Positions 9,626 through 17,876 of a stretch of 64,000 nucleotides of DNA are shown piece after piece. The notes below the pieces were generated by a model. That model did not search any database. It worked only from the letters and a program-made list of their open reading frames with translations, and was not told the DNA's origin. This DNA is from Pseudomonas sp. Tri1 (GTDB taxonomy: Bacteria; Pseudomonadota; Gammaproteobacteria; Pseudomonadales; Pseudomonadaceae): positions 248,001 to 312,000 of the forward strand of contig NZ_CP072913.1 in NCBI RefSeq assembly GCF_017968885.1, in the 5' to 3' direction. Every line of letters starts with the position of its first letter. The stretch's first letter is position 1. The position numbers were made by a program, and so were the translations under genes.

Positions 9626-10282
9626 ATGCGGCTGGCTTTATTCGACTTGGACAACACGCTGTTGGGTGGCGACAGCGATCACGCCTGGGGCGATTACCTG
9701 TGTGAGCGTGGTTTCCTCGATGCCGTTACCTATAAAGCGCGTAACGATGAGTTTTACCAGGATTACCTGGCCGGCAAGCTCGACAACGCCGAGTACCTGA
9801 ATTTTTGCCTGGAAATCCTCGGTCGTACGGAAATGGATGTACTGGCACAGTGGCATCTGGACTACATGCGCGATTGTATCGAACCGATTGTGTTGCCCCA
9901 GGCCATCGAATTGTTGGAAAAGCACCGTGACGCCGGCGACAAGCTGGTGATCATCACCGCCACCAACCGCTTTGTCACCGGGCCGATTGCCGAGCGCCTG
10001 GGGGTCGAGACCCTGATTGCCACCGAGTGTGAAATGATCGATGGTCGCTACAGCGGGCGCAGTACCGATGTTCCGTGCTTTCGCGAGGGCAAGGTGACCC
10101 GGCTGAACCGCTGGCTGGAAGAGACCGGGCATTCGCTCGACGGCAGCTATTTCTACAGTGATTCGATGAACGATCTGGCGTTGCTGGAAGTGGTGACGCA
10201 CCCGGTGGCGGTGGATCCGGATCCGAATCTTCGGGCCGAGGCCCAGAAGCGGGGTTGGCCGGTGATTTCGTTGCGCGGCTGA
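9626..10282 (+). CDS. HAD-superfamily (SerB-like, subfamily IB) phosphatase
   Basis: Phosphatase of 218 residues. Motif I is [11 protein letters not shown] at 5-15 with two catalytic Asp residues, motif II is the VIITATN segment, and motif III/IV is [12 protein letters not shown] with the metal-binding Asp. The HAD-IB helical cap suggests a small phosphomonoester substrate. From memory, relatives next to rppH in Pseudomonas have been linked to histidinol phosphate; the sequence here cannot decide this. It diverges from rppH across 155 bp. Confidence 0.85.
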   Translation: MRLALFDLDNTLLGGDSDHAWGDYLCERGFLDAVTYKARNDEFYQDYLAGKLDNAEYLNFCLEILGRTEMDVLAQWHLDYMRDCIEPIVLPQAIELLEKHRDAGDKLVIITATNRFVTGPIAERLGVETLIATECEMIDGRYSGRSTDVPCFREGKVTRLNRWLEETGHSLDGSYFYSDSMNDLALLEVVTHPVAVDPDPNLRAEAQKRGWPVISLRG

Positions 10283-10287
10283 AATCG

Positions 10288-10367
10288 TCATCGCGAGCAA
10301 GCTCGCTCCCACAAGAGATTTGCGGCGATCACACAACTCCTGTGGAAGCGAGCTTGCTCGCGATGGG
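10288..10367. repeat. REP pair
   Basis: Inverted REP units at about 10288-10313 and 10341-10367, the second with a GTGGAAGCG variant. They separate the convergent HAD phosphatase and DUF2269 genes. Confidence 0.85.
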
Positions 10368-10386
10368 GGCGGCTCGGTCTAAAACC

Positions 10387-10812
10387 TTAAACCGGCTTGG
10401 CGCCCATCAACCCCGCAATGGCGATAAAGCAGACAACGCTGAACAGCGCCAAGGCAAAGGTAAACTTCCCGCTACCTCCCGGCGCCTTGCGCAGTTTGTT
10501 CAGCCGCACCAGGAGCCAGAACCCTGCCAGCGCCGCCACGGTGTAGAGCACGCTGGAAGCCAACAGCCAGGTCTGTCCCAGCGGCCAGCCGACCTGATGG
10601 ACCATCCACCACCCCGTGAAGGGCAGGCTTGCCAGCGCAAGGATCATCACCAACCAGATGAACAGCCGCGGGCGTTGCAGCGTACGAGCCGCCGCGGTGG
10701 CATCGCCATTGCGGCGCGTGCGCCAGACCCAGATCGCCAACCCCAGGGCGCCTGCCAACAGCAACCCCGTGGCCACGACGTGGGCGACTTTCAGCACGGT
10801 TAACGTTTCCAT
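10387..10812 (-). CDS. DUF2269-family integral membrane protein
   Basis: Inner-membrane protein of 141 residues with four predicted transmembrane helices (about 5-25, 50-70, 82-102 and 118-138). It begins METLTVLKVAHVVATG, a start typical of the DUF2269 family. Function is unknown. It lies 51 bp downstream of ilvA on the same strand and may be read through from it. Confidence 0.75.
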   Translation of the reverse strand: METLTVLKVAHVVATGLLLAGALGLAIWVWRTRRNGDATAAARTLQRPRLFIWLVMILALASLPFTGWWMVHQVGWPLGQTWLLASSVLYTVAALAGFWLLVRLNKLRKAPGGSGKFTFALALFSVVCFIAIAGLMGAKPV

Positions 10813-10863
10813 CGTTCGATTTCCTTATGACTTGCTCAACAGCTTAGCCCCAGTGGTGCGGGG

Positions 10864-12378
10864 TCACCCCAGGAACAGCTGATACGCCGGGTTATCGCTC
10901 TCATCCCAATACGGATAGCCGATTTCTTCCAGCGCGGCCGGGACCAGGTGGCGTTCATCGTGGGGCACCTGCAACCCAGCGACAACACGGCCATCCGCCG
11001 CACCATGGTTGCGGTAGTGGAACATCGAGATATTCCAGCGACCACCCAGCTTGTTGAGGAAATTGAACAGCGCCCCCGGGCGTTCCGGGAATTCGAAGCG
11101 CAGCACTACTTCGTCGATAACGTGCGCCGCGTGCCCACCCACCATGTGGCGGATATGCAGCTTGGCCAGTTCGTTGTCGGTCAGGTCCAGTACCGGGAAG
11201 CCTTGCTCGGTCAGGCTGGCGATCAGCGCGCTGCGCGGGTCGTTTTCCGGGTGCGTTTGTACGCCAACGAAGATGTGCGCTTCGCTGCCGGTGTTGTAGC
11301 GGTAGTTGAATTCGGTGATCTGGCGCTTGCCTATGGCTTCGCAGAACGCCTTGAAACTGCCCGGTTTCTCGGGGATGGTCACCGCGATGATCGCTTCGCG
11401 GCCTTCGCCCAGCTCGGCGCGTTCGGCGACGTGGCGCAAGCGGTCGAAGTTGACGTTGGCGCCGGAGTCGATGGCCACCAGCGTCTGGCCGCTGACGCCC
11501 CGCGACTCGACGTATTTCTTGATCCCGGCCACGCCCAACGCGCCGGCAGGTTCGGTGATCGAGCGGGTATCGTCGTAGATATCCTTGATGGCGGCGCAGA
11601 TCTCGTCAGTGCTGACAGTGATCACTTCATCCACGTAGTGCTTGCAGATATCAAAGGTGTGCTGGCCGATCTGGGCCACGGCCACGCCGTCGGCAAACAG
11701 CCCCACGGTGGGCAGCACCACACGCTCACCGGCGGCCATGGCGGCTTGCAGGCAGTTGGAGTCGTCCGGTTCGACGCCGATGATCTTGATCTCCGGCCGC
11801 AGGTACTTCACGTAGGCCGCGATCCCGGCGATCAGCCCGCCGCCGCCCACCGGGACGAAAATCGCATCCAGGCGCCCCGGGTGCTGGCGCAGGATTTCCA
11901 TCGCCACTGTGCCCTGCCCGGCAATGGTGTGGGGATCGTCATACGGGTGAATGTAGACATAGCCCTTTTCGTCCACCAGCTTCAGCGAATAGGCCAGGGC
12001 TTCGGGGAACGAGTCGCCGTGCAGCACCACTTTGCCGCCCCGTGAGCGCACGCCTTCGACCTTGATTTCCGGGGTGGTCTTGGGCATCACGATGGTGGCT
12101 TTGACGCCCAGCACTTTGGCCGCCAGGGCCAGGCCCTGGGCATGGTTGCCTGCCGATGCGGTGACCACGCCGCGTGCACGCTCTTCGTCGCTGAGTTGTG
12201 TCAACTTGTTGTAGGCCCCGCGAATCTTGAACGAGAACACCGGCTGCAAGTCTTCGCGCTTGAGCAAAATACTGTTGCCCAACCGCTCGGAAAGCTGGCG
12301 AGCGGTCTGTAGTGGGGTTTCTACGGCAACGTCGTAAACGCGCGAGGTGAGGATCTTTTTGACGTACTGTTCAAGCAT
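10864..12378 (-). CDS. ilvA: Biosynthetic threonine ammonia-lyase
   Basis: PLP enzyme that deaminates threonine to 2-oxobutyrate, the first committed step to isoleucine. The 504-residue protein has the PLP lysine in FSFKIRGAYNK near residue 50, the phosphate-binding loop VGGGGLIAGIA and the catalytic domain up to about residue 325. Two ACT-like regulatory domains follow, beginning near EAIIAVTIPEKPGSF and VVLRFEFPERPGALF. The two ACT domains mark the isoleucine-inhibited biosynthetic form, not the catabolic TdcB form. It diverges from rpiA. Confidence 0.95.
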   Translation of the reverse strand: MLEQYVKKILTSRVYDVAVETPLQTARQLSERLGNSILLKREDLQPVFSFKIRGAYNKLTQLSDEERARGVVTASAGNHAQGLALAAKVLGVKATIVMPKTTPEIKVEGVRSRGGKVVLHGDSFPEALAYSLKLVDEKGYVYIHPYDDPHTIAGQGTVAMEILRQHPGRLDAIFVPVGGGGLIAGIAAYVKYLRPEIKIIGVEPDDSNCLQAAMAAGERVVLPTVGLFADGVAVAQIGQHTFDICKHYVDEVITVSTDEICAAIKDIYDDTRSITEPAGALGVAGIKKYVESRGVSGQTLVAIDSGANVNFDRLRHVAERAELGEGREAIIAVTIPEKPGSFKAFCEAIGKRQITEFNYRYNTGSEAHIFVGVQTHPENDPRSALIASLTEQGFPVLDLTDNELAKLHIRHMVGGHAAHVIDEVVLRFEFPERPGALFNFLNKLGGRWNISMFHYRNHGAADGRVVAGLQVPHDERHLVPAALEEIGYPYWDESDNPAYQLFLG

Positions 12379-12477
12379 CGGAAAGCATCACTGAGCGGGT
12401 TGGGCAGGGCCAAGGAGTCTAACCCGGCTTTTGGCTGGACGACCACACGAATTAAGTGGTTTGAAGGCGTCGAACGC

Positions 12478-12523
12478 CCTGTGGCGAGGGCGCTTGCGCC
12501 CGCTGGGTCGCGCAGCGGCCCCA
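12478..12523. repeat. GC-rich palindromic repeat (GTGGCGAGGG family)
   Basis: This short structured repeat contains GAGGGCGCTTGCGCCC followed by GCTGGGTCGCGCAGCGGCCC, with two nested dyads. It resembles a second Pseudomonas dispersed repeat family, distinct from the REPs. It lies in the 253-bp ilvA-rpiA divergent gap. Confidence 0.6.
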
Positions 12524-12586
12524 GAAAAAGCGATGAGCGCTTCGCACTCAAGCGCGAGCTTGCTCCCCCACCACGGTTTCTACGCC

Positions 12587-12592
12587 TATAAT
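12587..12592 (+). promoter_or_regulatory. Possible rpiA -10 box
   Basis: A perfect TATAAT lies 39 bp before the rpiA ATG. No convincing -35 is spaced at 17 bp; TTGCTC is 21 bp away. The call therefore rests on the -10 alone. Confidence 0.4.
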
Positions 12593-12631
12593 GCCGGCCT
12601 TTCGTTCCCTCTCGGCACCCTCGGAGCCCGC

Positions 12632-13306
12632 ATGACCCAGGATCAACTCAAACAGGCCGTGGCCCAGGCCGCTGTCGACCTCATCCTCCCGAAGCTGGAT
12701 GACAAGAGCATCGTCGGGGTCGGCACCGGCTCAACGGCTAACTGCTTCATCGACGCGCTGGCTCGACACAAAGGCGCGTTCGACGGCGCGGTCGCCAGCT
12801 CCGAAGCCACTGCCGCGCGCCTCAAAGGCCACGGGATCCCGGTGTATGAGCTCAATACCGTGAGCGACCTGGAGTTCTACATCGACGGCGCCGACGAAAG
12901 CGACGCCCACTTGAACCTGATCAAGGGGGGCGGCGCGGCCCTGACACGCGAGAAGATCGTCGCCGCTGTGGCCAAGACTTTCATCTGCATCGCTGATGCC
13001 AGCAAGCTGGTGCCGGTGCTCGGTGCATTCCCGTTGCCAGTGGAAGTCATCCCGATGGCCCGCAGTCATGTAGCCCGCGAACTGGTGAAGCTGGGCGGCG
13101 ACCCGGTGTACCGCGAAGGCGTGCTGACCGATAACGGCAATATCATCCTCGATGTGCACAACCTGCAGATCACCAACCCGGTGGAACTGGAAAGCCAGAT
13201 CAACGCTATCGTTGGCGTGGTCACCAACGGTTTGTTCGCGGCTCGGCCAGCGGATGTGCTGTTGCTGGGGACTCCTGAAGGGGTGAAAACCCTGCGGGCT
13301 GAATAA
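12632..13306 (+). CDS. rpiA: Ribose-5-phosphate isomerase A
   Basis: Interconverts ribose-5-phosphate and ribulose-5-phosphate in the pentose phosphate pathway. The 224-residue protein starts [14 protein letters not shown] and shows the substrate loop [12 protein letters not shown], the DGADE segment, and [12 protein letters not shown] with the catalytic base region. The frame is open to 12431, but the upstream part runs through repeat sequence and the ATG at 12632 gives the family length. Confidence 0.96.
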   Translation: MTQDQLKQAVAQAAVDLILPKLDDKSIVGVGTGSTANCFIDALARHKGAFDGAVASSEATAARLKGHGIPVYELNTVSDLEFYIDGADESDAHLNLIKGGGAALTREKIVAAVAKTFICIADASKLVPVLGAFPLPVEVIPMARSHVARELVKLGGDPVYREGVLTDNGNIILDVHNLQITNPVELESQINAIVGVVTNGLFAARPADVLLLGTPEGVKTLRAE

Positions 13307-13331
13307 TCAGGTGACTGTGGCTGACACCTGA

Positions 13332-13365
13332 CCCTGTGGGAGCGAGCTTGCTCGCTCCCACAGGG
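13332..13365. repeat. Fused REP palindrome (perfect 16-bp arms)
   Basis: Two REP heads are joined tail-less: CCCTGTGGGAGCGAGC, TT, then its exact reverse complement. The 34-bp palindrome sits between convergent rpiA and an SdiA-regulated-type gene, 25 bp after the rpiA stop. It can form a very stable hairpin in RNA of either strand, though neither side has a T run. Confidence 0.9.
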
Positions 13366-13387
13366 CTGCGCCAGGCGAGCATCAAGG

Positions 13388-14296
13388 CTACGGCTTCTTG
13401 AATACGTAGAACAGATTCGGCTCGCTCACCACATACAGGTTGCCGTCGTCATCCATGGCGAGGCCTTCGGCCTGGGGTACGGTTTTCTGCAAGCCTTGGC
13501 GGCCCTTGCTCAATGACAGCGTGCTCAAGGGGCGGCCGTCGATATCCAGCTCGATGATCAACCGCGACTCATCGGACAGCGCCAGCAAATGGCCGCTGCG
13601 CTCATCGTACTGCAAGCTCGAGAGGTCGCGCACGAACAGCCCGGCATCGCGCTTGGGGTTGTTGATCACGTGAACTGCGTAGGATTTTTCTGGATTTTGG
13701 TGGGGAAATCCGTGCACTTCATAAATCAGCATCGGGTCGCGTTCCTTGGCCACAAACAGCCGTTTGCCCACCGAGTCGTAAGCCAGCCCTTCGAATCCTT
13801 TGTTACCGCTCATGTGCACGCCAAGGGTCATTTGCTCGGCGTCGGCTGCGTCGAGGAATTGGGTATCGTCCTCGAGGTGAATCTTGATCAGCCGTTGTTG
13901 GCGCTCGTCAGTGATGACGTAAGTGTTTTCGCTGATGAACTCCACCGCCTCCGGATCACCGAAGCCGATCAGCGCCACGCGCCGCAGGATCTTGCCGTCC
14001 AGTGACAGCTCGATCAGCTCGGCGTTCTTGTTGGTAACGGTGAAGAGACTCTCGCGTACCGGGTCGAATGTCAGCGCCGAAACGTCGTCGTCCAGGCCTT
14101 CGATCGCCTGCGCCTCCACCGCAACCCGATATTGATCCAGGCCGATGGCCTGTTCGCTGAGGGGGTGCCAGAGGGTATTGAGATTGAACCAGGCGCGTTC
14201 GAACAGGCGCAGGTACTGCCCCACGGCGATCGAGAGGGTCAGTGCGATCGTCAGTGCCATCAGAATCAAGGGTTTGGGGCGGGTGAGTCGGCGCAT
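13388..14296 (-). CDS. SdiA-regulated domain protein (copy 1)
   Basis: Protein of 302 residues with one N-terminal hydrophobic anchor (about 10-28, LILMALTIALTLSIAVGQ). A periplasmic beta-propeller-like SdiA-regulated domain follows, with repeated units such as DPVRESLFTVTNKNAELIEL and FGDPEAVEFISENTYVITDE. The C-terminus reads VVSEPNLFYVFKK. The family is named after an SdiA-regulated locus in enterobacteria; its activity is unknown. It is a tandem paralogue of the gene at 14416-15345, with 119 bp between them. Confidence 0.82.
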   Translation of the reverse strand: MRRLTRPKPLILMALTIALTLSIAVGQYLRLFERAWFNLNTLWHPLSEQAIGLDQYRVAVEAQAIEGLDDDVSALTFDPVRESLFTVTNKNAELIELSLDGKILRRVALIGFGDPEAVEFISENTYVITDERQQRLIKIHLEDDTQFLDAADAEQMTLGVHMSGNKGFEGLAYDSVGKRLFVAKERDPMLIYEVHGFPHQNPEKSYAVHVINNPKRDAGLFVRDLSSLQYDERSGHLLALSDESRLIIELDIDGRPLSTLSLSKGRQGLQKTVPQAEGLAMDDDGNLYVVSEPNLFYVFKKP

Positions 14297-14415
14297 CTGG
14301 GTGGGCTCGGATAAGAACAGGCGGTTGGAAATACCACGGTTGCCTGAACTGAAGCTTAATGGCTGTGTGCCACACCCTACAACGAATGAGGAATGGTCCT
14401 ACAGAGTCAGCCCTA

Positions 14416-15345
14416 TCAGCGTTGTTTCTCGAAACGATAGAAGAGGTTCGGCTCACTGACCATATAGAGGTTGCCTGCCTCATCGACAGTCACGCCTTCG
14501 GCACGGGGGATCGTGTCTTTCAGACCATTGAAACCACCCAGTAGCGTCATGAAGCTGACCTGCTCACCTTTTTCGTCCAGCTCCAGCAGCAGATGGGAGT
14601 CGGCCGAAAGCACTAGCAGGTGTCCGGTACGCGGGTCGATTGCCAGGGCGGAGAGGTTACGCAGGTCCAATTCATTGCTGGTGTGGATCTGCTTGTCGCC
14701 CTGGAGCAAGCGGCTGCCGTCGCTTTTCCAGGTGAACAGCGCTGGCGGGCGTTCTTCCCCGAGCACCAATTGCTGGTTACGCGGATCCCAGACGACCGCC
14801 TCGAACCCCTTGTTCTGGTTCTTTGACGGGCCGAGGTCATAGTGAGGGAAGTCTGTATTGTTCAGTTCGCGGGTGTCGGCATCGACGTGGACGATGGTCA
14901 GCGCGTGATTGCGCTCATCGGTAATGGCCAGCAGGCCGTTTTCCATATAGGCCACGCCTTCGGGATTGCTCCAACCCACCAATGGGATTTTGCGCAGTAC
15001 GTCACCTTGCAGGCTCAGCTCCACCAGGAACGGGTTTTTGCCCATGACCGCGAACAGGGTCTTGGTCTGCGGATTGTAGGTCACATCGGACGCCTCATCC
15101 TTCTCCATGCCTGGCAGTGGCTTGGCGTCGATCACCGCGCGGTAGTCCGGTAGCCAAGTGCTTTCCTGGCGTTGGGCGGGGCTTTGAAAATGTTCCGACA
15201 GCCAAAGCAGGGCCCGATCATCCCAATGCATCGCAAACGCCAAGCTGTAGGCGGCACCCAGCACCAGCAGCAACCAGGCGTACCAGGGTAGGGCGAAGCG
15301 AGAGCGGATGGGTTTGACGGGGGGCAGTGCTTGGGTCTTGGCCAT
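14416..15345 (-). CDS. SdiA-regulated domain protein (copy 2)
   Basis: Paralogue of the preceding gene, 309 residues from the ATG at 15345 (MAKTQALPPVKPI). The frame is open further upstream, to 15456, but the extra stretch has no family character. It has one transmembrane anchor (about 19-40), then propeller-like units and the shared ending MVSEPNLFYRFEKQR. Both copies share the GNKGFEG/KNQNKGFEAVV motif region. It is likely transcribed first, with copy 1 downstream. Confidence 0.82.
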   Translation of the reverse strand: MAKTQALPPVKPIRSRFALPWYAWLLLVLGAAYSLAFAMHWDDRALLWLSEHFQSPAQRQESTWLPDYRAVIDAKPLPGMEKDEASDVTYNPQTKTLFAVMGKNPFLVELSLQGDVLRKIPLVGWSNPEGVAYMENGLLAITDERNHALTIVHVDADTRELNNTDFPHYDLGPSKNQNKGFEAVVWDPRNQQLVLGEERPPALFTWKSDGSRLLQGDKQIHTSNELDLRNLSALAIDPRTGHLLVLSADSHLLLELDEKGEQVSFMTLLGGFNGLKDTIPRAEGVTVDEAGNLYMVSEPNLFYRFEKQR

Positions 15346-15462
15346 CGGGGAATGCGTTCCAGATAATTCGGTTACGGGAATGGCTGGCTCAGATGCCGCA
15401 TTCCTCGGAATTATCCGGATGGCATGTGAAAAAAACGGTAAATGGTGGGAGACCAACCGTAC

Positions 15463-15556
15463 CCTGTGGGATCGAGCTTGCTCGCGATGAGGTCATCGCA
15501 GCCAATATTGATGTTGGCTGGCGCACCGCAATCACGAGCAAGCTCGCTTCCGCAGG
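15463..15556. repeat. REP pair, diverged
   Basis: Inverted REP units with several substitutions (GTGGGATCGAGC at the left, CTCGCTTCCGCAGG at the right). They lie between the SdiA-regulated pair and the FAA hydrolase gene. The spacer contains the dyad GCCAATATTGATGTTGGC. Confidence 0.82.
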
Positions 15557-15574
15557 ACGTACACAGGGCAGCGG

Positions 15575-16240
15575 TTAGCGAACGCTGCTTTCGAAGCGGC
15601 TCGCCCCTGGCAGTTCCAATACCAGTTCATCGCCCACATTCAGCGGCCCGACGCCCGCCGGGGTACCGGTGAGGATCACGTCGCCGGCCTGCAGCGAGAA
15701 GCAGCCGGCCATGTATTGGATCATCGGCACGATAGGGTTGAGCATCAGGCTGCTGTTGCCGTCCTGGCGCACTTCACCGTTGATGGTCAGGCGAACGGGG
15801 ATATCGGTCAGGTCGGCAAAGGTGCCGCTCGACACGAACGGTGCGAGCACTGCCGCGCCGTCGAAGGACTTGGCCACTTCCCAGGGCAGGCCCTTGGCCT
15901 TGAGTTCGGCCTGCTTGTCCCGCAGGGTCAGGTCCAGGGCCGGAGCGAAGCCGGAGATGGCGTCCAGCACTTCTTCGACACTCGGGCGGGTCGACAATGG
16001 CTTGCCGATCAGCACGGCGATTTCCGCCTCGTAGTGCACCGAGCCGCGCTCGGTCGGAATGCTGAAGCCGCCTTCCAGTGGCACCACGCAACTGCCGGGC
16101 TTGATGAACAGCAACGGTTCGGTGGGCACCGGATTATCCAGTTCCTTGGCATGTTCGGCGTAGTTACGGCCAATGCACACCACTTTCCCTACCGGGAAAT
16201 GAATACGGGTACCGTCGACATACTGGTGCTGATAGCTCAT
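15575..16240 (-). CDS. Fumarylacetoacetate hydrolase-family protein
   Basis: Cytosolic protein of 221 residues of the FAH superfamily (YcgM/FAHD1-like). It has the conserved VVCIGRNYAEHAKEL, the metal-binding acidic residues in HYEAEIAVLIG and LDLTLRD, and the closing LTGTPAGVGPL. Relatives are acylpyruvases or oxaloacetate decarboxylases. The true substrate is not apparent here. It lies 36 bp downstream of the D-2-hydroxyglutarate dehydrogenase gene and is probably co-transcribed with it. Confidence 0.85.
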   Translation of the reverse strand: MSYQHQYVDGTRIHFPVGKVVCIGRNYAEHAKELDNPVPTEPLLFIKPGSCVVPLEGGFSIPTERGSVHYEAEIAVLIGKPLSTRPSVEEVLDAISGFAPALDLTLRDKQAELKAKGLPWEVAKSFDGAAVLAPFVSSGTFADLTDIPVRLTINGEVRQDGNSSLMLNPIVPMIQYMAGCFSLQAGDVILTGTPAGVGPLNVGDELVLELPGASRFESSVR

Positions 16241-16276
16241 TACCGACTCCTGCTTCTGGGATTCATCAGGTGTTTT

Positions 16277-17671
16277 TTAAACCGCGAAAATCTTGCCCGG
16301 GTTCATGATGCCGTTCGGGTCGAATACGGCCTTCACGGCTTTCATGTATTCGATTTCCACTGGCGAACGACTGTAGGTCAGGTAGTCACGCTTGGTCATG
16401 CCCACGCCGTGCTCGGCGGAAATCGAGCCGTTGTACTTCTCGACGGTTTCGAAGACCCATTTGTTCACGGTCGCGCACTTGGCGAAGAACTCATCCTTGC
16501 TCAGGTTTTCCGGCTTGAGGATGTTCAAGTGCAGGTTGCCGTCGCCGATGTGGCCGAACCAGACGATTTCGAAATCCGGATAGTGTTCGCCGACGATCGC
16601 ATCGATTTCCTGCAAAAACGCTGGGACTTTCGAGACGGTAACCGAGATGTCGTTCTTGTACGGCGTCCAGTGGGAAATGGTTTCGGAGATGTATTCGCGC
16701 AGCTTCCACAGGTTCTGCAACTGGGTTTCGCTCTGGCTCATCACACCGTCCAGCACCCAGCCTTGCTCCACACAATGTTCGAAGGTTTCCAGGGCGTGGT
16801 TGGCGACTTCCTCGGTGGTGGCTTCGAATTCCAGCAGGGCGTAGAACGGGCACTCGGTTTCGAACGGTGCTGGCACGTCGCCACGGCCCAGCACCTTGGC
16901 CAGGGCCTTGTCGGAGAAGAATTCGAAGGCGGTCAGGTCGAGCTTGCCCTGGAAGGCGTGCAGCACGGGCATGATCGAGTCGAAGTCCGAGGTGCCGAGC
17001 ACCATCGCCGTGAGGTTTTTCGGGGTGCGGTCCAGGCGCATGGTGGCCTCGACCACGAAGCCGAGGGTGCCCTCGGCGCCGATGAACAGCTGCCGCAAGT
17101 CGTAACCGGTGGCGTTCTTGATCAGGTCCTTGTTCAACTCCAGCAAGTCACCCTTGCCGGTGACGACTTTCATGCCGGCAACCCAGTTACGGGTCATGCC
17201 GTAACGAATGACCTTGATCCCGCCGGCATTGGTGCCGATATTGCCGCCAATCTGGCTGGAACCGGCCGAGGCGAAGTCTACCGGATAGTACAGGCCGTGT
17301 TCTTCCGCCTTGTTCTGCAATTGTTCGGTGACTACGCCCGGCTGGCAGACGGCGGTGCGGTCTGTGAGGTTCACGTCGAGAATCTGGTTCATGTAGTCGA
17401 ATGACACGACCACCTCGCCGTTGGCCGCCACAGCTGCGGCGGAAAGCCCGGTGCGTCCGCCCGATGGCACCAGCGCAACCTTGTGCGCATTGGCCCAGCG
17501 CACGATGGCCTGGACCTGCTCGGTGGTCTTGGGGAAGACAATGGCGCTTGGCGCCGGGGCGAAGTGCTTGGTCCAATCCTTGCCGTAAGCGTTCAGGGAG
17601 TCGGCATCGGTCAGGACCTTGCCAGGCTCAACCAGGGTCTTCAGCTCATCTATCAGGGCAGGATTGGTCAT
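16277..17671 (-). CDS. FAD-linked D-2-hydroxyglutarate dehydrogenase-type oxidoreductase
   Basis: Protein of 464 residues of the vanillyl-alcohol-oxidase/GlcD family. The FAD-binding domain covers about 40-220, with VPSGGRTGLSAAAVA and NIGTNAGGIKVIRYGMTRNWV. The C-terminal FAD-oxidase domain has GHIGDGNLHLN and ends SAEHGVGMTKRDYL...GIMNPGKI. I start it at the ATG at 17671 (MTNPALIDELK). It diverges from serA. SerA makes D-2-hydroxyglutarate as a side product, and a neighbouring enzyme of this type recycles it in P. stutzeri, so that role is likely. D-lactate dehydrogenase is the alternative. Confidence 0.87.
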   Translation of the reverse strand: MTNPALIDELKTLVEPGKVLTDADSLNAYGKDWTKHFAPAPSAIVFPKTTEQVQAIVRWANAHKVALVPSGGRTGLSAAAVAANGEVVVSFDYMNQILDVNLTDRTAVCQPGVVTEQLQNKAEEHGLYYPVDFASAGSSQIGGNIGTNAGGIKVIRYGMTRNWVAGMKVVTGKGDLLELNKDLIKNATGYDLRQLFIGAEGTLGFVVEATMRLDRTPKNLTAMVLGTSDFDSIMPVLHAFQGKLDLTAFEFFSDKALAKVLGRGDVPAPFETECPFYALLEFEATTEEVANHALETFEHCVEQGWVLDGVMSQSETQLQNLWKLREYISETISHWTPYKNDISVTVSKVPAFLQEIDAIVGEHYPDFEIVWFGHIGDGNLHLNILKPENLSKDEFFAKCATVNKWVFETVEKYNGSISAEHGVGMTKRDYLTYSRSPVEIEYMKAVKAVFDPNGIMNPGKIFAV

Positions 17672-17876
17672 CGACAGAACTCTCGAACAATTCATGGTCA
17701 TCCTGAGAACGCTTCACGTCGCAGGAATGAGTGTTTAGCGGGGTGCATATGCTAGCATACCGACCCCGCAGCGTAGTGCCCAACGGCTGTTCTGCGGCGA
17801 CGGCTGTCACGCCGGTCGGGTCAGCATGCGCTGTCCGATTCCCTGCCATTTTTCTCCGGGACACAGGTTTACGCAG

